A stretch of 64,000 nucleotides of DNA. Source: Agromyces sp. Leaf222. GTDB lineage: Bacteria > Actinomycetota > Actinomycetes > Actinomycetales > Microbacteriaceae. Location: assembly GCF_001421565.1 (NCBI RefSeq), contig NZ_LMKQ01000001.1:616954-680953 (forward strand), written 5' to 3'. Below are positions 53,852 to 61,270 of this stretch, in pieces. Both the position numbers and the translations under genes were made by a program. Position 1 is the first letter of the stretch; each line of letters begins with the position of its first letter. The notes below the pieces were generated by a model. That model was not told the DNA's origin and did no database searches. It saw nothing but the letters and a program-made list of their open reading frames with translations.

Positions 53852-54684
53852 TCTTCGTGCCGGACGGCCATTCCGCGCCGGAGCGCGACGACCGTGACTG
53901 CGGCGATGGCGAGGAGCAGCGCCGAGCCGCCGACGATCCACGGGGCCGTGGTCGGGTCGTTCGCGTTCGTCGCGACGAGGCCGGCCGATCCGGCCGGGAC
54001 ATCGCCGGGGGCGGAGTCCATTCCGGTCACCGTCTGGATCGCGAGCGCGAGGTTGCCGTCGTCGAGGCTGCCCCACGCGTACACGATCGTGTTGGCGCCT
54101 TCGGCGACGTCGACATCGGCCGGACCGATGACGGGATCGGTGGTTCCGGCCGCGGCGACCGAGGCCGAGATCGTGCCGGCCGGCAGGTCGAGCTTCGACT
54201 CGTTCGGATTCGTCAGGTCGGAGATGACGGCGGATCCGGCCGCCAGCACGTCGACCGCGGGCGCGGCGGCGACGTGTCGCACCGTCAGGCGGCCCTCACC
54301 GGCGGCCGTCGTCGCCGTGTCGTTCGTGAAGAGCGTCGCCGTCGGATCACCGGCTTCGGTCAGGTGCGCGACGACCGTGTAGTTCATCCCGGATTCGATG
54401 GTGAGGTCGACGGGGCCGATCGCGGGTGCCGAGGCATCCGTCGCATCGGCGGCGGTGATCGCGACGGAGTACGTTCCCGCGGGCAGCTCGAGCGGACCGG
54501 CGAGGGTGCCGGGAGTGAAGTCGTCGAGCGTGAGCTCGTCGTTCACGTAGACGTCGACGGTGAGGTCCGGGACGCCGTGCAGGACGGACAGCATGGCGGG
54601 GCTCTCGGATGCCTGAGCCGGGGCGAGGCCGAGGAGGCCGATGGCTGCGCCGGCGACTGCGCCGGCGATGACGATGCGCTTCAT
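53848..54684 (-). CDS. DUF4397 surface protein with C-terminal anchor
   Basis: A 278-residue protein with a signal peptide (MKRIVIAGAVAGAAIGLLGL, cleaved after AQA). Two related DUF4397 modules begin SVLHGVPDLTVDVYVND near residue 33 and TVRHVAAAPAVDVLAAG near 131. A C-terminal helix WIVGGSALLLAIAAVTVVAL is followed by RRG, so it stays in the membrane facing out. There is no LPXTG. It is translationally coupled to the class F sortase. DUF4397 proteins are extracellular with unknown role, often beside fasciclin proteins. Confidence 0.88.
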   Translation of the reverse strand: MKRIVIAGAVAGAAIGLLGLAPAQASESPAMLSVLHGVPDLTVDVYVNDELTLDDFTPGTLAGPLELPAGTYSVAITAADATDASAPAIGPVDLTIESGMNYTVVAHLTEAGDPTATLFTNDTATTAAGEGRLTVRHVAAAPAVDVLAAGSAVISDLTNPNESKLDLPAGTISASVAAAGTTDPVIGPADVDVAEGANTIVYAWGSLDDGNLALAIQTVTGMDSAPGDVPAGSAGLVATNANDPTTAPWIVGGSALLLAIAAVTVVALRRGMAVRHEE

Positions 54685-54724
54685 GATCCCTCCAGATCGT
54701 TGGGGTGGTGTCGTGCGTCGTTCT

Positions 54725-54770
54725 TCGGATGGTGCGTTGGTCGGATGGTGCGTTGTTCGGATGGTGCGTT
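54725..54770. repeat. three tandem 14-bp repeats, 16-bp period
   Basis: TCGGATGGTGCGTT occurs exactly at 54725-54738, 54741-54754 and 54757-54770, in the 241-bp region between DUF4397 (minus) and fasciclin (plus). On the minus strand each unit contains CCATCC, which I recall as the -35 element of mycobacterial SigK promoters. A candidate promoter or activator array. Confidence 0.7.
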
Positions 54771-54925
54771 CATCGAGGACTTCCGCCGCGGCATCCGATT
54801 CGGATGCAGTCGGATGAAGATCCGCCCTCGTGCATCCGTTCGCCCTCGCCCGTCGGAAGACCCTGATGGCGGCTCTGCGATCTGCCGGGACGCCGCGTCA
54901 ACGAAACGGAAAAGGATGTGAAGTG

Positions 54926-55519
54926 ATGATCAAGAAGGTCATGGCTGCGTTCATCGCCGCAGCCGCCATCGTCGCGGTCTCTGCTGCACCGGCGTACGCG
55001 TCGGGAGGGTCGACGCCGACCGGCTCCATCGTCGACGTCGCCGTCGCGGCATCAGGGGGCGGGGCACCCGATGACAACCCACAGGACTACGACATCCTCG
55101 TGCAGGCGCTCGTCGCCACGGGACTCGACGCGACGCTGGCGGACACGTCGACGAAGTTCACCGTCTTCGCTCCGAACGACCGGGCGTTCCTCCGCCTGGT
55201 CACCGACCTGACCGGCACGGCGCCGGCCAGCGAGGCCGCCGCGCTCGCGACCATCACGACGGCCCTCACGGGCGAGCAGATCACGAACGTGCTGCTCTAC
55301 CACGTGGTGCCGGGCAAGCAGCTCGGACCCATCCGGGTCGTGCTGTCGAAGTCGCTCACGATGGCCAACGGCGGCATCGTGAAGCCGCGACTGCTCACGC
55401 TGCGAGACGAGAACCCCGCGTTCACCGACCCGCGCCTGGTCGTCTCCGCCATCAACATCAAGGCATCCAACGGCGTGATCCACACGATCGATCGCGTGCT
55501 CGTGCCCGGCGTGCTCTGA
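54926..55519 (+). CDS. secreted fasciclin-domain protein
   Basis: A 197-residue protein from ATG 54926 with AAAAGGA upstream. Signal peptide MIKKVMAAFIAAAAIVAVSA is cleaved near APAYA. One FAS1 domain carries the H1 motif TKFTVFAPNDRAFLRL near residue 77, the YH motif LLYHVVPGK near 129 and the H2-like VIHTIDRVLVP near the C-terminus. FAS1 proteins mediate adhesion. It is the likely target of the SigK/RskA pair nearby. No membrane anchor, so it is probably released. Confidence 0.92.
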   Translation: MIKKVMAAFIAAAAIVAVSAAPAYASGGSTPTGSIVDVAVAASGGGAPDDNPQDYDILVQALVATGLDATLADTSTKFTVFAPNDRAFLRLVTDLTGTAPASEAAALATITTALTGEQITNVLLYHVVPGKQLGPIRVVLSKSLTMANGGIVKPRLLTLRDENPAFTDPRLVVSAINIKASNGVIHTIDRVLVPGVL

Positions 55520-55546
55520 GTCGCATCCGCTCACGCGCGGAACGAG

Positions 55547-55580
55547 ACGAGGGACGGACCGAATCGGTCCGTCCCTCGTT
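55547..55580. terminator. strong bidirectional terminator
   Basis: ACGAGGGACGGACC (55547-55560) pairs perfectly with GGTCCGTCCCTCGT (55566-55579) around a 5-base loop, between the fasciclin gene and the convergent DivIVA-like gene. Confidence 0.85.
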
Positions 55581-55609
55581 GCTCGTCGGTCACCGATCAG
55601 GGGATCGGA

Positions 55610-56350
55610 TCACGGACTGACGTACGACTGTCGCCCCTTCGTCGGCTGCGGCGGCACCGCCGGAATCCAGTCCGGCTCCTCGTCGGCGAACGTCTCCTCG
55701 GGGATCGAGGCCGCCGACGTCTCGGCGACGACCTGCTCGGCCGTATCGGGCTGCGGCAGCGTGCCGAGGCGATCGACCTGCTCGGTGAGCGCGTCGAGCA
55801 CCGAGCGCAACTGGATCTGCGCGACCTGCGCGTAGGTGCGCACGAACTCGATCTCGGGCATCGACGGCAGCGCGATGCTGCCCGTGGCCGTGCTCGGTTC
55901 CTTCGGAGCCGCAGCCGCGGCGTCGGCGTTGCGCTCCTGCGTCTCGCGGTACTGCGTGCGCGCCGTGAGCACGAGATCACGTGCGTACGCCTCCGCGTCG
56001 GCGACCGCCTTGTCGGCGATCATCTGCGCCTGCGAGAGCAGGCCGACCGCGCCCAGGGTGACCTCGTGCTCGAGGTCGGCGTTGTCGGTGCTCCGGAGCT
56101 TCGTGTTCTCGGCTCGGAGCTCGGCGAGTTCGCGACGGTCCTCGTCGAGCGCTGTGCGCACGTCGTCGATCGTCTGCGAGAGGTCGGTCACGAACGCGTC
56201 GACCTCGGAGCGGTCGTACCCGCCGAGCGGTCGCGAGGCGAAGCTCACGCTGCCCGACTGGGGCAGGCGCGAGACAGCGGCGACGAGGCCGCCTTCGGGT
56301 GCCGGCGGTTGGGGGATCGGGAGTTCCTCTTCGTCGTCCCAAATGGTCAT
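55610..56350 (-). CDS. DivIVA-domain protein coupled to globin genes
   Basis: A 246-residue protein from ATG 56350, overlapping the stop of the flavohaemoglobin-like gene. Near residue 45 is LGGYDRSEVDAFVTDLSQTI, the DivIVA N-terminal signature (GYxxxEVD). A coiled coil runs to about 150, then acidic Pro-rich tail. DivIVA proteins mark curved membranes and poles in actinobacteria; this is not the main wag31-type gene by context. Pairing with globin genes is odd and may mean polar recruitment or simple co-expression. Confidence 0.8.
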   Translation of the reverse strand: MTIWDDEEELPIPQPPAPEGGLVAAVSRLPQSGSVSFASRPLGGYDRSEVDAFVTDLSQTIDDVRTALDEDRRELAELRAENTKLRSTDNADLEHEVTLGAVGLLSQAQMIADKAVADAEAYARDLVLTARTQYRETQERNADAAAAAPKEPSTATGSIALPSMPEIEFVRTYAQVAQIQLRSVLDALTEQVDRLGTLPQPDTAEQVVAETSAASIPEETFADEEPDWIPAVPPQPTKGRQSYVSP

Positions 56351-57540
56351 CGGGCACTTCCCATCGGTTGTTCGGCGAGCGGCGATGGCTGCGGGTCGCG
56401 GAGCACCTGCTCGTCTTCGAGCCTGGCGAAGAGCTCGAATCGGAGATCGGGTGAGGGGACGCCGAGTTCGCGCAGCCGAGCGGCGGTGTGGCGCACCATC
56501 GACGGCGATCCGCACACCATCGCGAGGGCGCCGGGCGTCACCCCGCTCTCGGCGACCGCGTCGCTCACCAGGCCCTTGCGGCCGGGATAACTGGGGTCGT
56601 CGGAGACGACGGGCGTGTACGTGAACCAGGGCCGGCCGGCCAGGCTCTGCATCAGGCGGTGCTCGTACAGGTTCCACGGAACCCGGGCGCCGTGGAACAG
56701 GTGCACGCGCGGGGCGTCGCCGGTCGCCTGCCACTGCAGGTCGATGCGTTCCAGGTGGGCGCGGAGCGGGGCCAAGCCCGTTCCGCCGGCGACCATGAGC
56801 AGATCGCGACCGAGGTCGGCCTCGGCGAGGGTCAGCTCATGGCCGACCGCCGAGCCGAGGCGCAGCACGTCGTCGACCTTCAGCCGCCGCACGATCGCGC
56901 CGGAGACCTGCCCGCCCGGCACCAGCTGCACGTGCAGCTCGATCGTGCCGTCGGCGCGCGGCGCGTTGGCCGGGCTGAAGTACCGCCACATGCGCGGCGT
57001 GTAGGGCGTCTCGACCGCGAACGACTGCCCCGGTTCGAACGGGAGATCGGGTTCGGGGCGCACGTGCACGATCGCGATGTCCATGCTGCGGCGCTCGACC
57101 CCGATGACGTGACCGGCCCACGAGGGCGGGCTGCTCAGCTCGGCCTCCTCGGCGGCCTGCACCATCGCGGTCGCGATGACGCCGTATGCGGCTGCCCAGT
57201 CCGCGGCGAGCTCGGGGGTCCAGAGCTCGCCGAGGAAGTGCTTCAGCGTTGTCAGCAGCGAGAGGCCGACCGCGTCGTAGTGCTCGGCGATGACCTCGAA
57301 CCTGCGGTGATCGCGGCCGAGCTGCTGGATGAACGCCGTCACCTCGTCGAGCTGGTCGACGTTGGACACGATGCGCCCGAGCGCGCCGACGAGCCGGTCG
57401 CGCTGGGTGGCCATCGCGACCGGGAACATCGCCCGCAGTTCGGGGTGCGTGTAGAAGAGGTGCGAGTAGAAGAAGAGCGGAACCTCGTCGCCGAGCGTCT
57501 CAGCCAGCGACCAGGTGTGCTTCAGCGCGGCGGTGTCCAC
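56347..57540 (-). CDS. flavohaemoglobin-like globin with FAD/NAD reductase module
   Basis: A 397-residue protein, GTG start 57540. The globin domain (1-135) has the proximal-His region LGRDHRRFEVIAEHYDAVG near residue 74. The reductase part has MWRYFSPAN (FAD) near 184, VAGGTGLAPLRAHLE near 250 and VCGSPSMV near 340 (NAD). The layout equals Hmp-type nitric oxide dioxygenases, turning NO and O2 into nitrate. The distal Tyr/Gln pair was not checked. It lies between a truncated globin and a DivIVA-like gene in one overlapping minus-strand unit. Confidence 0.88.
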   Translation of the reverse strand: MDTAALKHTWSLAETLGDEVPLFFYSHLFYTHPELRAMFPVAMATQRDRLVGALGRIVSNVDQLDEVTAFIQQLGRDHRRFEVIAEHYDAVGLSLLTTLKHFLGELWTPELAADWAAAYGVIATAMVQAAEEAELSSPPSWAGHVIGVERRSMDIAIVHVRPEPDLPFEPGQSFAVETPYTPRMWRYFSPANAPRADGTIELHVQLVPGGQVSGAIVRRLKVDDVLRLGSAVGHELTLAEADLGRDLLMVAGGTGLAPLRAHLERIDLQWQATGDAPRVHLFHGARVPWNLYEHRLMQSLAGRPWFTYTPVVSDDPSYPGRKGLVSDAVAESGVTPGALAMVCGSPSMVRHTAARLRELGVPSPDLRFELFARLEDEQVLRDPQPSPLAEQPMGSAR

Positions 57541-57544
57541 GCCT

Positions 57545-57967
57545 TCACGCCTGGGCCGCGGGGACCTCGACGATATCGGGCTGCGTCGCGGCCACCGCGG
57601 ACACGGTGCGGTCGATGATCTCGGACGGCACGCCGGCCTCGGTCAGCGCGGCGATCAGGTGCCCGGCGACGGCGCCGAACTCCTCGGCCGTGATGCCCAT
57701 GTTCGCGTGGGCGGCGCGCAGCTCGCGCCCCTCGTAGGCGACCGGTCCGCCCATGACCTGCGAGACCAGTGCGACCTGGTGCCGCTTGAGCCTGGCCATC
57801 TCGGTGCCCTCGAAGTGCTTCGCCAGCAGGTCGTCGCCGAGCACCAGCTCGTAGAACCGGTTGACGACGGCGGAGACGGCCGGTGCGCCGCCGACGGCCG
57901 CGTAGTCGCTCTGGGCTTCGGATTCGGTCTGCAGGTCGAGGGAGGTCATATCGGGTCGTCCATTCAT
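57545..57967 (-). CDS. group 1 truncated haemoglobin (TrHbN-like)
   Basis: A 140-residue protein from ATG 57967 (ATG 57949 possible). Features are DYAAVGGAPAVSAVVNRFYE, LLAKHFEGTEMARLKRHQ and the proximal histidine in LRAAHANMGITAEEF near residue 87, all typical of 2-on-2 globins of group 1. Such proteins detoxify NO with a reductase partner, and the next gene supplies one. Four bases separate the two genes. A G-rich hairpin (57970-57987) lies just upstream of the start. Confidence 0.9.
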   Translation of the reverse strand: MNGRPDMTSLDLQTESEAQSDYAAVGGAPAVSAVVNRFYELVLGDDLLAKHFEGTEMARLKRHQVALVSQVMGGPVAYEGRELRAAHANMGITAEEFGAVAGHLIAALTEAGVPSEIIDRTVSAVAATQPDIVEVPAAQA

Positions 57968-57969
57968 TA

Positions 57970-57987
57970 GGGGGGTTGGGACCCCCC
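57970..57987 (-). promoter_or_regulatory. hairpin overlapping the SD region of the truncated globin gene
   Basis: GGGGGGT-TGGG-ACCCCCC forms a compact hairpin 3 bases before the ATG on the minus strand, where the mRNA reads AAAGGGGGGT. Folding would hide the purine-rich stretch that could serve as a ribosome site. Confidence 0.4.
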
Positions 57988-58111
57988 TTTCCTAGCAGAA
58001 TGCGAACGACCAGATCAAAGCTTTTCGGCTATCTCACATCGCGCTGAAGGGACTGCAGCAGGTCGGCTGCGGCGGCGGGGGCCTCCGCGTCGTCGCGCTC
58101 GCGCTCGCGGG

Positions 58112-58117
58112 TAGGCT
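58112..58117 (+). promoter_or_regulatory. -10-like hexamer for a leaderless start at 58124
   Basis: TAGGCT ends 6 bases before GTG 58124, the same spacing as TAGCTT before ATG 5600, suggesting a transcript that starts at the start codon. Confidence 0.4.
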
Positions 58118-58123
58118 GTCCGG

Positions 58124-58357
58124 GTGGAACCCGGCCTGATCTTCGCCCTGGCGTGGGCCGTGCTCGCGCTCGTCGCCGGCGTCGCGCTCATCGTCCGTCG
58201 CCGTTGGCTCGCCGACACGATCACGGCGGAACGGCAGTCGACCGTGGCGCGAGCCGGGTCCCGCGGGCCGAGTTCGAGGGTCTTCCTCATCATCGGACTG
58301 GTGTTCGTCGCGATGGGTATGTTCATCCTCGTCTGGTGGGCGTCGGCCGCACTCTGA
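58124..58357 (+). CDS. small two-span membrane protein
   Basis: A 77-residue protein from GTG 58124. Two hydrophobic segments are visible, LIFALAWAVLALVAGVALIV (residues 4-23) and VFLIIGLVFVAMGMFILVWW (53-72), with a basic, hydrophilic turn between. No family assigned. A probable leaderless transcript. Divergent from the globin operon and convergent with the 116-residue gene at 58431. Confidence 0.6.
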   Translation: MEPGLIFALAWAVLALVAGVALIVRRRWLADTITAERQSTVARAGSRGPSSRVFLIIGLVFVAMGMFILVWWASAAL

Positions 58358-58430
58358 CCCGCGGGCGCGCTCACGCGTCGGGCTCGCTGACCCGCCGGCA
58401 CGAGCGCACAAGGCCGGCCACCGGCATCCG

Positions 58431-58781
58431 TCAGTCGGGGAACGGCTCGACGACCTCGTCGGCGTCGAGCAGGACGTCGCTCATCTCGTCGGGCCACGCG
58501 ATGGTCGACGGCTCGATGCGGCGGGTGCGCTGTTCGAGCTCGGCGACAAGCGCGGCGTCGGTGAACTCGCCGATCGTGTCGGCGATCAGGGTGGAGTAGA
58601 GCTGGCTCGCCGGACCGAGCAGCACATGCGCGTTGGTCACGGTGCCGCCCTCGCCGAGCACCGGGATCGTCACGACATCCGAGGTGTGGGCGTCTGCGAG
58701 CGCGCGGGCGTACCGGATCACCGCCTTGCTGACCGCGTCGGGCGTGATCATGTACCCGTTCGCATAATGCAGTCGCCTCAT
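58431..58781 (-). CDS. conserved-looking hypothetical protein (116 residues)
   Basis: It starts at ATG 58781 with MRRLHYANGYMITPDAVSKA. The pattern is mixed alpha/beta with no cysteine, signal or membrane helix. The segment LLGPASQLYSTLIADTIGEF is the most conserved-looking part. Codon bias is normal for the window, which supports a real gene. Function unknown; it stands alone between two plus-strand genes. Confidence 0.6.
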   Translation of the reverse strand: MRRLHYANGYMITPDAVSKAVIRYARALADAHTSDVVTIPVLGEGGTVTNAHVLLGPASQLYSTLIADTIGEFTDAALVAELEQRTRRIEPSTIAWPDEMSDVLLDADEVVEPFPD

Positions 58782-58882
58782 GGCCCGAGTATGCGCTTCC
58801 GGCGCTTCGGCGCAAGGGGGGTTGCGCGCGGCGAAATCGGTGTGAGACTGTGCGCGACGCCGAATCCGGAAGGAGGCGCGAC

Positions 58883-59203
58883 GTGGGCAAGTTCATCTAT
58901 GAAACGCTTCGAGTGGACTTCGAGGATCGCGTTCTCGCGCACCTCCAGTACGTGATCGGCGCCAAGTTGCGGCGCGGCGAGTCCTTCCACTTCTCGTGGC
59001 GCGACGACGCGTCCATCGGCAACGGCCGCACCACGATCTGGGTGCATCCCTCGGCGACGATCGTCTACAAGTACTACGGATCCCGCCCGCCCTCGATCAA
59101 CCGTGCGTGGATCGAGGCGCTGAGCCAGGCCGCGAATTCGGGAGCGGGCCTCCACCTGGTGCCCGAACCGGCTGATCTCCCGACGAACGGGGGCGACTCG
59201 TGA
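58883..59203 (+). CDS. DUF7882-type protein (first copy)
   Basis: A 106-residue protein. GTG 58883 follows GGAAGGAGG. VGKFIYETLRVDFEDRVLAH and KLRRGESFHFSW, then TTIWVHPSATIVYKYYGSRPPS and INRAWIEALSQAAN, match a family common in Microbacteriaceae that I remember as DUF7882, often labelled ATP-dependent DNA ligase-like without a catalytic core. No ligase KxDG lysine motif is present. It overlaps the next gene (GTGA). Likely cytosolic; role unknown. Confidence 0.7.
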   Translation: MGKFIYETLRVDFEDRVLAHLQYVIGAKLRRGESFHFSWRDDASIGNGRTTIWVHPSATIVYKYYGSRPPSINRAWIEALSQAANSGAGLHLVPEPADLPTNGGDS

Positions 59204-59406
59204 AGCGCATCGACATCTACTACGCCGGACAGCACTACTCCGTCTCGGGCCGGGAGTACGAGGACCTTCGGCAGGAGATCCTCGACGGCGTCGCGGCGGG
59301 GCGGGCCTGGCTCCGCGTCAACATCGGCGAGGGCCAGAACGTTCCGTGCGACCTGCTGATCTCTCCCGGCGTGCCGATCTCGCTCGTACCGATCGCGGCG
59401 ACCTAG
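59200..59406 (+). CDS. small uncharacterised protein (68 residues)
   Basis: GTG 59200 overlaps the stop of the DUF7882-type gene. It opens MKRIDIYYAGQHYSVSGREY and continues with ILDGVAAGRAWLRVNIGEG. Predominantly beta-strand, soluble, no motif. Translationally coupled, so probably functionally tied to the previous gene. Family not known to me. Confidence 0.6.
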   Translation: MKRIDIYYAGQHYSVSGREYEDLRQEILDGVAAGRAWLRVNIGEGQNVPCDLLISPGVPISLVPIAAT

Positions 59407-59414
59407 GCACGACG

Positions 59415-59690
59415 ATGCTTCGAACCAGGTTGAGGATCGACGGCCGGGACTACCTGCTCCCCTCCGACGACGACCCCGAGACCGTCATGGCGAATGTCAC
59501 GGCGCTGGTGAGGGCCGGGGGCGGATTCGTCGAGACGGTGCGCACCATGGATCGAACGGTGAGCGTCTTCGTCTCGGCGGGCATGAGCCTGTCGGTGGAG
59601 GTGACCGAGATCGACGGCGATTCCCTCGAGGCGGAGGAGGAGGGTGCCTGGCTGGTGCAGTCGGCGTTCGAGGCGTACGACCTCGAGTGA
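59415..59690 (+). CDS. small uncharacterised protein (91 residues)
   Basis: ATG 59415, 8 bases after the previous gene. It starts MLRTRLRIDGRDYLLPSDDD and has VMANVTALVRAGGGFVETVR then an acidic tail DSLEAEEEGAWL. It resembles the 68-residue neighbour in its beta-rich opening and its Ala-Gly turn followed by a strand, so the two may be distant paralogues. No known domain. Confidence 0.6.
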   Translation: MLRTRLRIDGRDYLLPSDDDPETVMANVTALVRAGGGFVETVRTMDRTVSVFVSAGMSLSVEVTEIDGDSLEAEEEGAWLVQSAFEAYDLE

Positions 59691-59853
59691 GGGCGAGGGC
59701 GAGGGCGAGGCGACCGTGCGTCCCACGTATCCCCTCAACGACAGGCCCCGCGCTTAGACTGGCGGTGCACCTGCTCCGTCGTGAGGTTCTCCCGGCAAAT
59801 CGGTTGCGGCCCCGGCGACCGTTCCATTCGGAACGGCACGGGGGCGACGCGCC

Positions 59854-60156
59854 ATGGGCATGTTCATCTACGACACGAGGCTCGAGATCGAGCTCGACGA
59901 TCGATTGCTCGCGCACCTGCAGATCGTGATCGTCGACAAGTTCCGGCGCAACGAGCGGTTCGCGATGAGCCTCCTGCATGAGGGCAGGGCCATCACGCTC
60001 TGGATGTCGCCGCAATCGCGGGTGCAGTTCGTCTACGCGGGCAATCGCCGCCCGTCGATCAACCCCGCCTGGCTCGACGCGCTCTCCGAGGTGGCCGGGA
60101 TGTCCGGGGTGCTCCGCACCGTGCAGGAGCCGTCCTCGCGGCACGGGTCGACGTAG
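59854..60156 (+). CDS. DUF7882-type protein (second copy)
   Basis: A 100-residue protein from ATG 59854. MGMFIYDTRLEIELDDRLLA and HLQIVIVDKFRRNERFAMSL, plus RPSINPAWLDALSEVAG, align with the protein at 58883 over its whole length by eye. This is a tandem paralogue separated by two small genes. The aromatic FHFSW of copy one is replaced by FAMSL. Own promoter likely, as a TTAGACT element lies near 59755. Confidence 0.68.
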   Translation: MGMFIYDTRLEIELDDRLLAHLQIVIVDKFRRNERFAMSLLHEGRAITLWMSPQSRVQFVYAGNRRPSINPAWLDALSEVAGMSGVLRTVQEPSSRHGST

Positions 60157-60349
60157 GTCGTGCCTGCCGGGACGGAACAGACACGGGCACCCGCCCGGCG
60201 TTGACCAGGGATTCCGGGCAGCTCGAGCGATGGATCGACGGATGCCGCGTCGCGCCGCATCGCCGGGGCGAACTGTCAACCCCGCGAGACCCCGCGCCCC
60301 GCGCATTAGCGTCGAACACGTGGTCGCACCACGACCGGGAGGGAGCGAC

Positions 60350-60811
60350 ATGTCGCTCAACGTCCGAGCCATGGCCTGCTCGCCGTCGGCGGTCTTCGAC
60401 GTGCTGGCCGACGGCTGGCTCTACCCCGCCTGGGTCGTGGGAGCATCACGCATGCGCGATGTCGACGCCGCGTGGCCGGGCGAGGGCAGCAGGCTCGAGC
60501 ACTCGGTCGGCGTCTGGCCCGCCCTCATCGACGACGAGACGGTCAGCCTCGAGTGGAGTCCGCCGCACCGCGCGGTCATGCGCGCCAAGGGCTGGCCGAT
60601 CGGCGAGGCACGGGTCGCGATCGACGTGCGGCGGCACGGGGGCGGATGCCTCGTGCGCATCCAGGAGGAGGCGGTCGAAGGCCCCGGATCGTGGGTGCCC
60701 CGGGTCTTCGTCGATCCGATCCTGTACCTCCGCAATCGCGAGACGCTGCTGCGACTGGCCTTCCTGGCAGAGGGTCGGCAGCAGGGCGGCCCCGACCTGT
60801 CCTCGATGTGA
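60350..60811 (+). CDS. SRPBCC (START-like) family protein
   Basis: A 153-residue protein, ATG 60350 behind GGGAGGGAG. It reads as a polyketide-cyclase/START-like fold: MACSPSAVFDVLADGWLYPAW at the start, a central WPALIDDETVSLEWSPPHR and the long terminal helix near 125-145. The fold binds hydrophobic ligands. No catalytic residue can be named. No operon partner is evident. Confidence 0.8.
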   Translation: MSLNVRAMACSPSAVFDVLADGWLYPAWVVGASRMRDVDAAWPGEGSRLEHSVGVWPALIDDETVSLEWSPPHRAVMRAKGWPIGEARVAIDVRRHGGGCLVRIQEEAVEGPGSWVPRVFVDPILYLRNRETLLRLAFLAEGRQQGGPDLSSM

Positions 60812-60829
60812 CGGGCCTCGAGGCCGGTC

Positions 60830-61036
60830 TCACGAGGGAGTGACGAGCACCCAGGTCTCCCCGCAGAGTAGGCACATGCCCATCGATGGCGGACGGATGA
60901 GCCCGGGCTTCGCCGTCGTGGCGCTCACGACGCGCGCGCCGGGCGAGCCGCAGTTGCGGCAGGTCACCGAACCGCGTGCTACACGACGTGGGATCGGTGG
61001 GGGCGGCGCCGGGTCGGTGGTCGGAGTCATGCCCAT
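60830..61036 (-). CDS. small zinc-ribbon-like protein
   Basis: A 68-residue frame from ATG 61036 with GGGG 8 bases upstream. Four cysteines in two pairs, CRNCGS near residue 26 and CLLCGE near 54, suggest a structural zinc site. The N-terminus is Pro-rich. A small DNA- or protein-binding role is possible. It converges on the SRPBCC gene. Supported only by the cysteine pattern and start site. Confidence 0.45.
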   Translation of the reverse strand: MGMTPTTDPAPPPPIPRRVARGSVTCRNCGSPGARVVSATTAKPGLIRPPSMGMCLLCGETWVLVTPS

Positions 61037-61270
61037 GTCGTGTCCCCATCTCGATCCGGCGGTTCGTGGCCGCCGCCCGGCTCACGGTAGGCGAGCGCGC
61101 CGTCGAGGCATAGGCACTTGACATCCGCGCCGCGATCGGCGGGGTCGGCGAACCGATGGGTGGGTCCGCGACCCGCGTCGGAGGCGGTCCTGTCAAGCCC
61201 CTGCGCGGGTCGATGCCCCCAGACGTAGCCTTACCGCTCCGCAACGACGCAAGGCCCCAGGGGGTACCGG

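Noticed and set aside
57970..57990. Plus-strand intrinsic terminator (GGGGGGT..ACCCCCCTTT)
   Set aside because: There is no plus-strand gene upstream whose transcript needs ending here; the position just before a minus-strand start fits a leader hairpin better.
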